Position numbers and translations under genes: made by a program. This document shows, in pieces, positions 12,151-25,289 of a stretch of DNA of 64,000 nucleotides. Below the pieces are notes generated by a model. That model was not told where the DNA came from. It searched no databases and worked only from the letters and a program-made list of their open reading frames with translations. Each line of letters begins with the position of its first letter. The first letter of the stretch is position 1. This DNA comes from Neckera pumila (taxonomy: Eukaryota > Streptophyta > Bryopsida > Hypnales > Neckeraceae). The stretch is taken from assembly GCA_963969595.1 (NCBI GenBank), contig OZ018413.1:2544501-2608500 (forward strand), given 5' to 3'.

Positions 12151-12664
12151 ACTTTTTTTTTTTTTTTTTTTTTGTGAAAGTTGAAGTTGTACCCAAGCTC
12201 CTATAGGAATAGGTTTGGTGCCAAACGGGTGCCCAAGGGCCTAGAAGTGCAGCTGTAGATTTCCAAAAATTCTTTTTAAAAGTTAATTTTTAAGATTATT
12301 TAGTTGTTTTCCTAAACCACTACAACCTTTAGGGCCTTAAAATGTAATTGCCATTGTTTCTTTCTTTTTTGAAACAAACGGTGAGGTTTAAGGAAAAAAA
12401 AGAATAGAGCTCAGTCTAATTTTCTAGGATGGATCATTAGAAAATCAAATTGAGCCCCATTCTTCTTTTTCCTTTAAATCTCACTGGCAATTACACTTTA
12501 AGGCCCTAAAGGTTGTAGTGGTTTTAGGAAAACAACTAAATAATCTTAAAAATTAACTTTTAAAAATAATCTTTGGAAATCTACAGCTGCACTTCTAGGC
12601 CCTTGGGCACCCGTTTGGCACCAAACCTATTCCTATAGGGGCTTGGGTACAGCTTCAACTTTCA

Positions 12665-12690
<26 letters not shown>
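12151..12690. repeat. Large near-perfect palindrome (about 540 bp)
   Basis: The two arms (about 12151-12428 and 12440-12690) are inverted copies with few mismatches around a centre near 12434. Paired landmarks include GGTTTGGTGCCAAACGGGTG on the left with its inverted form at about 12610-12630, and a central pair around GTAATTGCCA and TGGCAATTAC. Both outer ends run into homopolymers (T tract left, A tract right). No coding capacity; it reads as a fold-back transposon or a recent inverted duplication. Confidence 0.75.
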
Positions 12691-12734
<44 letters not shown>

Positions 12735-12737
12735 TTT

Positions 12738-12812
<75 letters not shown>
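12661..12812. repeat. Compound microsatellite: poly-A, (AT)n, poly-T, (CT)n, (AT)n, poly-T
   Basis: Runs of A, then alternating AT, T, CT repeats, alternating AT and T again. Low-complexity peptides predicted across it are artefacts. It joins the palindrome to a further diverged arm. Confidence 0.9.
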
Positions 12813-12814
<2 letters not shown>

Positions 12815-13230
12815 GAAAGTTGCAGTTGTCCTTGAGCTCCCGCAAGGATAGGTTCGGTACCAAATGGGTGCTCGCGGGCCTAAAGGTGTAGCTGCAACTT
12901 TCAAAAATTTAAAAAAAATTTAAAAAAGTTAAAGTTTATTTACTTTTTATAGACCCGTTTGGCACCAAAACTATTCCTATGGGGGCTCGGGTATAGCTAC
13001 AACTTAAGGTTTTTTTTTCTTGAGACCTCATCAGCACCAACAGTATTTCTAGGGGACTCGGATACAAATGCAACTTTCAAGAGGTAAAAAAAGTTTTCTT
13101 TTTTAAGGTTGCATTTGTACTCAGGAATTCCTGGAGACCTTATCAAAGCTAACGCTATTTGCACGAACTCTTGGATGCAATTTGTAACTTTACCAAAAAA
13201 ATTGTTTAAAACAATCTTCTTTTTCAAAAA
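12813..13230. repeat. Diverged extra arms of the 12.4-kb palindrome family
   Basis: Sequence with the same landmarks (GAAAGTTGCAGTTGT, GGTTCGGTACCAAATGGGTG) and then the inverted form (CCCGTTTGGCACCAAAACTA) at about 12955-13000. This indicates an older copy of the same fold-back unit next to the recent one. Confidence 0.55.
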
Positions 13231-15335
13231 GTTGTAGTTTGGTCTGTATGTGCACATCATAAATGCTGATGAGGTTTCTACATGCATACATATTTATAAT
13301 ACAAAAAACTGAAAAAAATTGAATTTTGCAATTGCATTTTCAGTCTTTAGAATCGTGTTAAAAAATTTTAATTAAAAAAAAAGTTATTAAATTTTTTAGA
13401 AATATCTTTTGGAGAATTACTTACTAACAAATTATTTACAAGGAATTGCAATAAGAATTAGAAAAAATATTATTATTATAAAAAATGTTGGAGGTTTACA
13501 ATGATATAAAGGTACATTATGGATTTATGGTGTGACATTAGTTTACATAAAAAAAAGATTAGTTTTATTTTATCAATAGTATTTGAAATCTCTTAGGGGA
13601 CCTGATATAAATAATTGGTATCGTGTTGGAATAGTGAACATGCAAAGAAAAATGAAATTATTATTATTTTTTATTTTTATTTGAGCTAAATTTTAGTAGT
13701 GGGCTACTTGTTAAGAATACCTATTGGTGCAAACTGGAGTGCAATGAGCACCAATGACAACATCCAAAAGTATAAGTAATTGCGTATATTTCCATGTAAT
13801 TTAAATTAATGAAAAATTGTTTGGAATGGTACAGAAATGGATCTATCACTTGCAATAGAGCTTTAGTGCCAAAAGTGGGGTTATATAGTGATGTCCAATA
13901 ATCTTATAAACTGCTTATTGTGCCATTCAAAATTTTTTACATAATATCATATACAATTGCCATTTTTTGTCTTGCATAAGTGGCATTCATTTCTTACACA
14001 ATTCCAATCAAACATAACAATTCTTAATTTTTCAAATCAAAACTCCATTTTGGGTGAATTATTTGATTTGTTTTGTTTAATATTCATGGTTTTATTACTT
14101 TATATGATAATTGGTTGAAATACATTGGTGATTAATTGTTTGAAAGTGGTTTGCATAGATATTTAGGAAACATCCATACACACATATTTCCTTCAATAAG
14201 CATCTCCAAACTTGATTCATGGGATGCATTGTATCAAAACATGTGGAATGCTAAATTTTAAGAATTCAACAAACATTTGACTAAGGAGTGCAATCACAAT
14301 GAAAGGAATCTAATGAGCCACTTACTTAGGACACATTCAAAAAAGTACTCAATTTAATAGTTGAATTTTAATTATCTGAATATAATATAAATGCCATTTC
14401 AAAGTATATTAGTATAGCCGTGTGCCGTTGCCACAATATAATAAAATATTTAAGAAAATGTAATATTCTAATTTTCTAATTTATAAAAAAAATTGAAAAT
14501 CATGCACCTCTCCTCATAGAGAGCTTTTTTCATAGTACCAAGAATGCAACTAGGGGACATACAGTTCTAGAGATCTCTATGTAACCAACAAAACAACAAA
14601 CTAAATAAAATACAAATTAAACCTCATATAAGGATATGCTTTTAATATTTGTTACTATACATGTCATTTAGCACATAGAGTTGACAAATCTATAGAGTAT
14701 AGACTCCTCTCTTTCATCTTCATCTACTAGATTTTAGTCTTCATCAAAATAGCAAGTAAATTTATTCCTCACTAAAGGTAGCACAATAGAGGCCATGACT
14801 TGTGTAAACTTAATTATTTAGGTTTTAGTAGGAAGGCTTATACGATCAATGCTTGTTTTATTTCATTGATTCTAATTTAAACGAAGGTATATTTATACTT
14901 CTATTGTGTGACAAGTTCAATATGAATAATGCAAGTGACATAGAAAACTGAAATAGTCAAATTATATTACTTAAAATAATTTGGTTCACATCCACTCAAA
15001 TGAAATGCACCTATTTCTTGCACGGTTTTAGGTCCTCGATCTTAACGGTCATAGGTCTTCATTTTGAAAAAATTTAAGAATTTGAAAAAAAAATACTTGA
15101 AATCCCCGGTCTATGCTTTACACTCTACGCTCTATGCTCATGCGGCAGCATTCCCCCATACAGACTTAAACACAAGCAAGCTTGAGATAATCTTATTAGC
15201 AATACTGCTGGTTCTATTTCAACGCGTTTTGAACAAGTGCCTTGACTTCTTGAGTTCGATGTATAGATGTAACTCACAATTAGCTAGCAGCTTTGCCATT
15301 GTCCAGGCAAATAATTAATTAATTTGAAATTTTCA
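13231..15335. other. AT-rich spacer, no gene seen
   Basis: No supported gene. Short ORFs contain no recognisable motif. Confidence 0.5.
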
Positions 15336-15660
15336 TGTTGAGCATTTAAAATGAATAATTGTACAAAGTTAATGTGGAAAATCAAGCCAAATTTCATCTC
15401 CAAAAATCCGTTTGAGATTTTTATCCTCCAATCAAAAGTTATAGACAAAAATTCATGGAGGAGTTGGAGTTGAAGAAACATTTTCTTTGACATTTTCAAA
15501 CATCCTCTCTAAATTTTGTCCATAACTTTTGAATGGAGGCTCAAAATTACAAACAAATTTTTGGATACAAAATTTATCTTTATTTATCAACTTTATTAGT
15601 TCAAAGTTTTTGGAAAAAAATATTCTACTATGCCTAAATGAGGTTTAAATTTGTACTTCA
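15336..15660. mobile_element. Fold-back element, family C (partial copy)
   Basis: Palindromic copy related to 30350-30998 and 62577-63224. It retains the central inverted block (fold point near 15485) and the right terminus CTATGCCTAAATGAGGT at about 15629-15645; the left terminus is degraded. Non-coding. Confidence 0.6.
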
Positions 15661-17540
15661 AACACAATTCCTACATTTCGACAATGAACGGTCAAGCTCT
15701 CATCTTCAAATTATCCCATAGCCTTTGAGGATTTATAATGGACATTGAATTTCATTATAAATATGACCTCTTCATCCTTCACTCTTATGGAATGTCAATG
15801 AAATAATTCCTTTACTTTGTCATCAACAATTTTCTTGAAGGTAGATGGCACATAGACTTTGTATTCACTATGTAGTCTAAATTTGTTTGTTTTTTTGCTC
15901 ATGTATTGTAATTTCTTAATATTTTGCTATTCCTTTCATTTTTTTTTCTAAAGTTTGCCAAACGTTTAGCATAATTTCTAAATTAATCCGCCATCATTTT
16001 TTGAATTATTTTTTGGCAAAGTTGCCCTACACCTACGGTATCTCATAATGGACACATGTGTTTTAGGAATTTGCAATGATTTTGTAATAAACTAGGGCTT
16101 TGCATTGCTAGGCAAAATACTTGATGATTGTCAAATTCCAAAATTTTATTGTTTGTACACTAAAATACTTATAACCAATAACATCATTTGAACACAATCA
16201 AGTGACTTTCCAAAGATAAAAAAAAAGATGGAAAGATGTAGGCTTTCATTCTACGCAAAGGTAAATAAACATATTCTTATCTATTCCACATCCATCCATT
16301 ATTACAACCAACAAAACATCAACAATGTGTATGCTCTTAGCTTTAGTTAGCTTAATTCTAGTGGTTGTATGTACAATTGGAGTGTATTTTTTGACAATGA
16401 TTTTGACAAATTAAAAATGCAATGAACATCCAAATTTTAGTATACATATTGAAAAAATTGCGCTTTGCAAGATAATTGTAGAGTTTAATAACTCATAAAA
16501 CAAAGCTCTCCTAAAATGTGAGATTACATTATCATTCTCAAGAAAAAGTGTGTTAATTGAGTAGAAGAGGATTGGTCTTTTTACAATTCTAAAAGGATAA
16601 AATTTAGTGTCAAGTCGCTTTTCAAAATTTCAAAACTAACCCATGAGTTGGAGCCATTCCATATTTTCTCCTTGAAAAATTGCTTCAACCTTCAACAACA
16701 TCTCTCTCTTGTCACCACCTATTCTATTATTACTAATACGGCAACTCCATTTTTTGAACAATGATGTGTTGTCTTTATTGCATCTTCTTCAGTTAGTTGC
16801 AAAACTGAAACACAAAAAAGATAATAATAATACTTCAATTTTTACAATTTCAGTGATTCTAATGATATGACAAACAAAACTATATAACTACCAATAATTC
16901 AATAAAAAACAAATATGATGCTTTATTTGTGGGGATATGTCTTGCATTTTATAGCACTTTGTAATTCTTGTAGAGATTTTTGGTATTCTATGATGGTGCG
17001 CTACATTGCACTCAACAAGATGTCTTTATTGAAAACACCTTGCTTTCAATAATATGAACACAAAGTCAATTTTGGTTGGATGTTCAAAAAATTTAACACA
17101 AGGTGTCTCCCTCAGTGGAAATATAATTTTTTTTCTTGTAAGGTGCCCAAGCAACTTTGGGCAATGTGTGTAAAACTCCTCTAACTATTTGTAGTGTAAA
17201 AATCTCACTTGAGTAGGATTTAAACTCTATTGGCCATGTCAAACTAGGTCAAAAAAAATAAAAATTTGTTTGACTTTGAATGTTATAATCTTTTAATCTA
17301 AGAGGTCAAATTTTCAGAATTTTTTTCTACACATTTCCATAATAGTTTAGTACAAATTTGTATTAATTTGTAATAATTTTTTTTAAAATCCTACATAACT
17401 TTTTTTGTTTCATTTTTTCTCATTGCCCTAAAGAGTGGTAGTTTTCTACCCAAAATGTGCCTCGTTCAATTAGGGGTCATAATATAATTAATAAAGAGAT
17501 TTTATGAATCTTTGAGCATCCACCACTTCTAATTGAGTGG
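15661..17540. other. AT-rich spacer, no gene seen
   Basis: Nothing supportable as gene, RNA or bounded repeat. Confidence 0.5.
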
Positions 17541-17634
17541 TTATACTCTAGGAGAAACTAAAACATCTTTTGGATCCCACTTCTTCTTGTCTGCAATAAG
17601 CTCCTTCATATTCGACCCATAGTACGCAGCAAGG
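17541..17634 (-). pseudogene. Fossil of an FAD-linked oxidase C-terminus (BBE-like)
   Basis: On the minus strand about 30 codons read LAAYYGSNMKELIADKKKWD and continue to PKDV, ending at a stop codon at 17541. This resembles the C-terminal BBE segment of FAD-linked oxidases, whose hallmark is a YYG-N-L-K-K-DP pattern. No other exon of such a gene is visible nearby, and a small element of family E abuts the fragment. I treat it as a gene remnant. Confidence 0.4.
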
Positions 17635-17926
17635 CTTTTTTTTTCATTTTTTAAGAAGTGCCATAATGGCATTATAAAATTTTGTAGTGGTGCTTCAAAT
17701 TTCAACATTCATCCATGTTAGATAAAAAACATCACATTAACACATATCACATGCCTATAATTTGGTTTCCATCCACAATCTGACAATTTCATCCAATTTT
17801 TTCTTTTACTTTGAATTTTTTTTGGCGATTTCATTCAAATTTTTTGCCATACTTTTTACCATTTATTAGCCAGATTATTTTTTTGGGTGCAATCTGGCAC
17901 CAAAAAGCCCCAAAAAAAAGTCCTGG
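17629..17926 (-). mobile_element. Small TIR element, family E (copy 1)
   Basis: Inverted relative to the copy at 26397-26684. Shared internal blocks include a GCAATCTGGCA-like motif near the right end and a GGTGCTTCAAATTTCAACATTC segment. The termini resemble CCAGGGCTTTTTTTT inverted. Non-coding. Confidence 0.6.
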
Positions 17927-18395
17927 TTAGAAATCCTCTGGAAAATGAAGATGACCTACAAAATTTCCATTCAGAAAATGGGAACTACTCTAAACAGTTG
18001 AATCGGTTCCCCTGCATAGCTAGGCCACGAGTGACCAGACCTACTAAGTTAATACCCTTCTTCGGAAGGAAAAATCAATCGGGAAACGTCTACTACCCAG
18101 CTGTCAATTCGCTGCATAGCACAGCTAGTTATTTCGTGATACTGGTTGTTGAATTACCGGAGCATATTTACAACTAATCTAGATTACGTACATACTGCTC
18201 AATGTTTACGTATAGGGCAATGCCCGCAGAGGAGGGCATTGCGCCAATAATCGGCTGACGAGGAGGGCGGAGCTCGACGAGGAGGGCCAATTATTTGGAG
18301 CAATGCCCGACCATAAGGGTTTTGCCCGACGTAAATCACGACTGAAAGAGGAGATAAAATTGGATGAAACGATGAGCCGGATGAAATTAAAAACT

Positions 18396-18439
18396 GTAAT
18401 CCCCAATTACGCGGTTTTGCCCGCGTAATCGGGGATTAC
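18396..18439. other. Strong hairpin
   Basis: Left arm GTAATCCCCAATTACGCGG pairs with CCGCGTAATCGGGGATTAC across a 6-base loop, 18 of 19 positions complementary. It sits at the edge of a GC-richer patch (18210-18440) that repeats words such as GGGCAATGCCC and GACGAGGAGGGC. This could be a fold-back element tip; no RNA family recognised. Confidence 0.65.
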
Positions 18440-18515
18440 GGCACAGAAGCTTCCCGCTGATTGAATGGGATGGGAACCAGGAGTGGTTTATGTCAAAGAA
18501 TTAAGATTGAATCAC

Positions 18516-18637
18516 TCATATTGCAAATTGCTCCCAAGGCAGCTTGGCATTGGCCCAGTACTCAGCCACCAGTCTCGCGAACAGCGAGCTGCTGTCCTCC
18601 AGGAGCTTCTTAGTTTGGTCAAATTCGACCATCTTTC
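18516..18637 (-). pseudogene. Fossil last exon of an ABCC (MRP-type) transporter
   Basis: The minus strand reads MVEFDQTKKLLEDSSSLFAR and continues LVAEYWANAK to a stop at 18516-18518. This is the typical C-terminal tail of plant ABCC transporters, just after the second nucleotide-binding domain. A pyrimidine-poor but AG-ending stretch precedes it as a candidate splice acceptor. No Walker, signature or membrane exons are seen on the minus strand in the next several kilobases, so this is an isolated gene fragment rather than a gene. Confidence 0.6.
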
Positions 18638-18639
18638 TT

Positions 18640-19388
18640 GCAATTGCACACACAAGAGAGAAAATTAATGAAATGCGGCACCAAAACGTGAGATTTAGAA
18701 CTTTCTTCTACCTTGCGGTGCAGACTTGGGACTTCTACAATATTGAAGGGAACAAAGTATAGAGGACCTTATTAGTGTATTTGTAACTAATACACTAAGA
18801 CCAAGTCCTGGGGATCCTCTTTTTGTAATTTGTATATTAGACCCAGAGGAAGGACCCCTTGAAGTATTGCATTTCTACATTAATCTATCTTTTAAACCAA
18901 AAATATTAGAAGAGATTTGAGGCCTCTAAAAGACTGCGAGTTATCCTGCGCTTCCAAACTGCGGGACACAGGAAAGTCGCTGGCTGATGCGGTCGAGAGA
19001 GTGCCACATCATTTTCGGGAGAAAAAAGAAAAAAGAAAAAAAAGAATTGGCCTATAATGATATTTGGAAGAGAATTTTTATTTTTATTTATATTTTAATT
19101 TTTTTTGAAAAAAAAATTCTGACAACTTGTATTGGCTGTTCACAGATCCGTCTAAATTGGAAAACAAGCCTAAAACAGCCCTCCAATGCCCTCCAATCTC
19201 CCCTAATGACACTTTTCAATCATATTCATACATTTTTTCATCCAAATTTGGCGACTTCATCCACATTTTTAATAGAAATGGAAAAAAGTAGGGAAAAACA
19301 GATTACTTTTATCTAGCAAAAAATCAATATTTATTTAGAAATGGTACAATTTGGCCCCGTGATGCCCCCCCCCCCACACACCCCCCAC

Positions 19389-19423
<35 letters not shown>

Positions 19424-21988
19424 CCCCCACCACAAAAAAGGATTATATGAAAGGTCCAAATGCCACCAAAGAAAGTCTATGCACCCTTCTTTGCAAAGAG
19501 CTTTCCAACGATAGCAAGAACACCACCAAAAGCCTTATAATTTCTTTGATCTCAATATATCAATTAAACAAAACAAAACAAATTTAATTTAAAGTATAGA
19601 TTGTAGACAATCATGCCTTGTTATTATTATTCTAGAGTAACACAAATTGAATAATACTTCAAATAAATCTAGAATTGAAGATGGTTCAAGCATTTGATGA
19701 CATTTCACAACATAAGAGGATATTTAATTTACCCCTAAAGTCTAAGGCCTTTTTTCATCAAACACCACTTTAAATTGCCACTTTTATTGCAAAGAACAAA
19801 AACAAATTTAACAAGATAACCTTTCTTTTTTGCATATATAGCCACATGATTTTGCACTAGACTAGAATAAGAATGTTTGGAAGAAATTTTAGAAACTTTA
19901 ATCCAAGATTGCAAGATATTTACATTTAAAGTGCATAGTTGAGAGTTGTTTTGCATTTGGTGTGACTAAATCATAAGACTTTAAATCTTCTTGACTTATA
20001 ATTTTTGCACAAAAGATTTTGACTTCAAAAATAATTATGCTAAAGAATTCAATTGAAAATCTAGTGAAAAATATTAAAAAAAAATACACCATAATTTTCA
20101 TTCATTAAGAAATTATTAACTAGACGTAGGTACAAAATTGAAAGAAAAAAGAAGTTGTTAATTTCTCTAATAGAATTAGGTGGAATGGAAACACACTAAT
20201 ACCAAGAATGAATTTATTTTAGTAAGCATGTTTAACCTTGAAATATTGAACCTATGACTATGGATTACTATAACTTTGTATGCTCTCATTGAGCAATGAT
20301 ACGTATCAATGAAAATTTTCATTTTTATTCTTAAGAGATGAAATTACATGTCTTCTTTATATTACAAAAACTTGAAAAATTATAATTTTGGAAAACTTTT
20401 GAAGAAAATGGTGGAAAAAAATCATATAAACAAGACTATTATGGGTTGCTGCAAGAATCACCAATCATTTTTATTTCAAAATGGTCTATCTTAGTGAGTA
20501 TTATGACTTTTGGAATAGAGTTTTTTACATGAAATAAAATATGGATACTTTTTTAAAAATTCAGATAGTATATGTCTAAATTTTACAAATATACTATCTG
20601 AATTTTAGAGATAAATTTTTCAAAAATTCAAATAGTATATGTCTAAATTTTTATCTCTAAAATTTATATACAAAAAAGAAAAATGGAAAATGCCAAGAAA
20701 ATGGAGACTTTGATTTTTGATTTTTAGAAAATAGTTTAAAAACTCAAAAAAATATAAAAAAAAATATTTTATTTTTCCTAACTTAAAGGTGCTCCTTCTC
20801 AAATATTTGCATCTTTGGGAAAAAAAATTGTGTCCTCTGCATTTGTGCAAAATTAGTGTACTTTGAGCACATGTGGAAGGTGGATACTATATCATTCTCA
20901 AAATAGAAATCAATAGGCATTAAAAATATCCAAAAACTCAAATTATAATAAAATATTTAATTTTAGTAATTTTTCAAATTATCAATAGAGGAAAAAACAA
21001 GATAGTTGACCTTGATTTTTTTGGTTGGGATTGAATTCAATAATATAATTTTAATGGACACAATTCAAATCTAAAGCAAAGATTAACAATTCCTACAATG
21101 CACTAAAGTAGCATACCGTACCTGAGGGGGGTGAATTTATTAGGCTCTATACAAAACAATTTGTTCTTAGGAATATTTTAATTTAGTACATGAAATTGTA
21201 TTTTTCTATAATTTAATCTTTTGTGATATATAATATTTCAATATAATTTTTGGACATTGATATAAATTAGCTCAAGATGATTACATTCTCTTTTTTTTGC
21301 AATTTGTGATGATTTTTTTTGATAAAAAATGTTGTAATTTGTACTTGGGAAAGTTGTTTGCAAAAATCTTGAATTTAGATGAATTTAGATGATTTTCATT
21401 AACCTCTAAATGCTTGAGGCACCAAACTTTGGTGTCGACAATACCTTAAAGTTAAACAAAAACCTAACCAATTTACAATCTTTAATAGTTTGTATTTTTG
21501 AGAAAAAAATATTTAAGTTAGTTTTAGCATCAAAAATCCAATTTTGAAATTTCTATTCAAGATTTTGTGCAAGGGTGTCCATTACAAATTATGATTTTGT
21601 AGTGTTAAGGGCTCTTGGAAATGAGCCTCAAATACACTAAATCTTTGAGAAATAATCACATCATAAATGCATTAAAAAAAACTTGTAGAATAGATTTTGA
21701 GAAATCCAAAAATTAATTGGAATTATACATATAATATATCCCTTTGACCTTGTAATTGTCTGGAGACTAATTCTATAAATTTGACATGTGAAAAAAGGAT
21801 TGAAAGACTTCAAATCACTTTCACCATTTTAACACCTTCATGATCAAACATTTCAAAAGAAGCAGTATCTACTATGCATTACAATAACCCTTTTGCATTG
21901 ATTTATAGAATTGCATTTTGCATTTCAATTGAGAACTACTATTGTTCTGTCATCTTTTCCCATGTCATCTCTATCATATCTACATTGA
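18640..21988. other. AT-rich spacer
   Basis: No gene supported. Contains a C tract plus (AC)n microsatellite (19365-19420) and an inverted pair around ATAGTATATGTCTAAATTT near 20565-20660. A family B-like left terminus (CCCCTAAAG) is at about 19730 without a visible right end, and a family F-like terminus (GAGGCCTCTAAAAGACTG) lies near 18917. Confidence 0.5.
19365..19428. repeat. Poly-C and (AC)n microsatellite
   Basis: A run of C, short CA/C mixtures, then a long uninterrupted CA dinucleotide repeat. Confidence 0.9.
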
Positions 21989-22243
21989 ATAGGGAAATTA
22001 GGTTGACCCACACTAATTTCTCAACATTCTTCACTATGTCAATATTACAATTACTATAGAAGGATGCAATGATGTAAAAAACATATGTGCTTCATGAGTT
22101 GGTATACTAACTCATGGCTTGAGATTAGAAATTGGCTTGTACCTCCATCTAAGACAAGCAATGAGTCATGACGTAATATGAGGTAACTTCTATAGGGTAA
22201 GGCAACCTAATTGGCAAAGCAACCCAATTTTACTATTTTTGTG
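21989..22243. mobile_element. Small TIR element, family D (copy 1)
   Basis: Left end GGGAAATTAGGTTGACCCACAC and right end in inverted form (CCAATTTTACTATTTTTGTG). Shares both ends and an internal GGCAACCTAATTG block with 25924-26165. Non-coding. Confidence 0.55.
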
Positions 22244-22695
22244 TAGTTTGAATTTGTACAGCTACGATTCCAAAATAATCAAATTGATCAAAATGTTGTC
22301 TTTTTGTTCAATTTAGAACAAATTCCAAGATGCTCAAAAAAAAGGCCTTGGACATTTTCTACACCACTCAAGTGTTAATATTTTCTACACCACTCAAGTG
22401 TACTTACCACCCTATATAATTTCTGAATATTTCAGTAGATGCCGTTTTGAATGATATTTTATCCAATTTGAACAGAACGTACAGTATTTGTTGATCCGTT
22501 GTCACAGCATCTTCTTGTGTCGCTTTTAGGACTCTTTGCCTTGACTTCAGAGGCACTGAATTACATTAGAAGCAAGTTTCTGAGATCGTCTTCAATTGTT
22601 TTGACAATAATAGAACTCACAGAAATCTTACAGAAGCTCCATATATATCTAAAGATGTGTTTCACATTGGTTCAGTATGTTACACTTGAAAAGTA

Positions 22696-22701
22696 TTTAT
22701 T
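22696..22701 (-). promoter_or_regulatory. Candidate polyadenylation signal of the F-box gene
   Basis: AATAAA on the minus strand, about 45 bases past the stop codon at 22745. Confidence 0.45.
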
Positions 22702-22744
22702 ACAAACCCTAATAATAGGTTCCGAAGTTGTTGAGTCAAGATGT

Positions 22745-25091
22745 TTATGAAGAACTAATAGAAGCGAAAAAAGTGCTAAACCTCTTGACTGAAAAGTTCA
22801 CACCCAACGGTACTTCTGGCAAAAGATGCCAATAAGTTTTGCACTCTTCCAGAGAAACCTCTGCCAGGATGGGTTGCGGATGCATGGAGACATAAACCAT
22901 ATTCTCATCTGACAGAAACATCAAGGCAACCATGTTTTGTATTTCTCTGAGTGAGGCAGCCAATTCCTTTGGCATCAACCCAATCTGAATCAAGCTAAGT
23001 GTCTTCAAATCGACTTTCCAGAGCTTCACTGCATCAGTCTCACCTAAGCATAACCCAGCGACCACGAGGGTTGTCCCGATAGCCAGGAGGCGGTTGTAAA
23101 ATAAGCCCATGGGACACTCCAACTGGATGGAAGCCCACTGCTTGGTGTACAAATCCAAAAAGTGAATTTTGACGTCGCTAATTTCGTATTTGTAAAGTGA
23201 TGACACGTAGAATTTGTTGTCACACACTACTCCTGTCGTTGACGTTATATTATTGAATTCCAAGAATTCCTCCGGCAGGTCACCATAGGACTCCCAAGTA
23301 CCTGCAGTTCTCATTGCAAGTGCCATGACAACAAAACTTAAGCAAAAATAAGAGGCTTCAAGGAAGGGGTGTTTGCACTTCAAATTAAGAATGATGTTAG
23401 CAAACAAAATCCAATGTAAATGTATACCTAGATTCATTCGGAACACTTCTTAACACCAAACACGAGCATGCCTTTACCAGACGAGAAGAACAGTAAGAAA
23501 GATTGAAGAGCACCTTTCTTCATTTGGGCAAGCATCAGACATCCAATATGGCAATGAAGAGCAAAGTGTTCTAGTCCCAAGTCCATGACACAAGGAAGAT
23601 ATTACTTGCTATCCATGCCCTGTGGACTAGACCCAACGGAAGTGATGCAGTGTGATCCGTCACACTGATCAAGCCTTAATGCCAAGTCTCAATTTCAAGG
23701 AACCACGTCAAACTTTCAAACAAAACATAAAACCTATGCTCCATGTGAGCCTTTCAAGCAACCAAAAAAAAGTCAAAATCTAAAAGTTCCAAATTCAATG
23801 AAAAGACAGGCATTACGTCCAATAACGTTATCGGGCCACCCATTTCTCAAAGGTTATCTAATCCATTATCAAAATACTGAATACCGGGTCTTAAAAAACT
23901 CATAGATTCCCGATGTACAGAATTGGATTAACAAACCATAATGTCTACAGAGACACGACAATGACTCATTCATGAAGAAAGGTTTTACTTTGCAAACAAG
24001 TCTCCCACAGAACATTACAACACACGTATAAATCCATGATCAAATAATAGCATTGACAGAGAACTGCAAACCATTTACCAATTTCAGAATCAAAGACCTC
24101 CACAGCACTGTGATCCCCCGTACCCCCGCCTGCCACCACCACTTTATGCCCCATGCCAGCGCCCTGGGCCACACTCACCATCGGTAACATCCGGGGGAAC
24201 GTCATAACGGGAGTCTTGTACCACATCTCTCCAAAAGACTCAGCCAAGGACGCCGAGCTCGTCAGCTTGTACCAAAGCCTGTCCTTACCAGGCCCAGCAA
24301 TGGCGAACACCACTCCACTGGCACCTGCAATCAAGAATATTCACACTTAGTTTAGATTTCAATCCATAGTTAACATTTGTACAGAGGAAGCGTTCAGTAC
24401 AGATTTCAATCTATAGTTCTTGTTCAACAGCTCTTGTATTTTTTATAGTTCTATAGTTCAATCTATACTTCTAACGGTTACACAGAGGAGAACGTTAAAA
24501 GCTCTTGTAATTTCACATTTTCACTGCATTCATAAAACAATATTCAAAAACAACGAGTACGGTCACACCTGTTAAAGAGTCGTCGTTATGAGTCGGTAAC
24601 TGCAGAGCCGGAAGCGTCACCCACGCGTTGTTCTCCACATCATACGCAAACCATTGCGACTCGCTGGGATCCAGATTGCTGATTCCATAACGAACCAGAC
24701 GCGGTTTAGGGTTTATCTCGCTCTGCAAAATATAGAACTCCGGTGTGCCAGTCACCGACGTCCATCGCTTGCACACTTTCTTTGCGAACTTGAGGGAAAA
24801 CCGAGGCAGCCTGGCGAGGATGTGCTCCAGAATGTCGTCACTTAAGTTCCGAAACGGACCCTCACTACTAACCACTTTACGGGCGATGGCTAGGGTTCCG
24901 GGCTTCAAGGTTATCCGTCCCAGTCGCTCGGATGAACGCCAAAGCGCTGTGGCTGGCCGTCCTTCAATCCTCGTCGCGTTGGAAGCAGCACAATCGTTTG
25001 TCGGTAACGACGAGGACCCTACGTCGTCCATCATCTCCGATTGCATCTGCTTCGGAAGAGGACTGTTGAGATCATCCGTGACAGAATCCAT
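22745..25091 (-). CDS. F-box/kelch-type protein
   Basis: Three exons on the minus strand: 25091-24569, 24324-24079 and 23301-22745. Splice donors (GTGTGA, GTAAAT) and acceptors (TTGCAG, CTGCAG) fit, all junctions are phase 1, and the total gives 441 residues. An N-terminal region of low complexity precedes an F-box at residues about 80-120 (NLSDDILEHILARLP, then KVCKRW). After it come degenerate kelch-type beta-propeller repeats: WFAYDVENNAWVTLP near 147-161, a VVVAGGG motif followed by VEVFDSE in exon 2, and a C-terminal propeller half. Such proteins recruit substrates to SCF ubiquitin ligases through the F-box binding SKP1. The substrate is not predictable. The length matches plant F-box/kelch proteins. 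Introns are about 240 and 780 bases. The start is the first ATG of the frame that keeps an N-terminal leader. Confidence 0.85.
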
Positions 25092-25289
25092 GGTTGCAAG
25101 CTCGGGCGGTCAATCTGCAGAAACCCTGCTCTGTGTGCAAAATTAGGTCTACAAAACTGGAATGGAAGAAGAAGATGGCGCCTGAACTCGAACATAGCCA
25201 GAGCCAGGGTTTCCAAAACGAAGGACGAAGCTCACAGTAAGAATCCGATTGAACTTGAAACCAATTAAACTAGAAACCGATTGAATTTG

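Noticed and set aside
12633..12863. ORF of Lys and Tyr/Ile runs
   Set aside because: Pure translation of the poly-A, AT and CT microsatellite.
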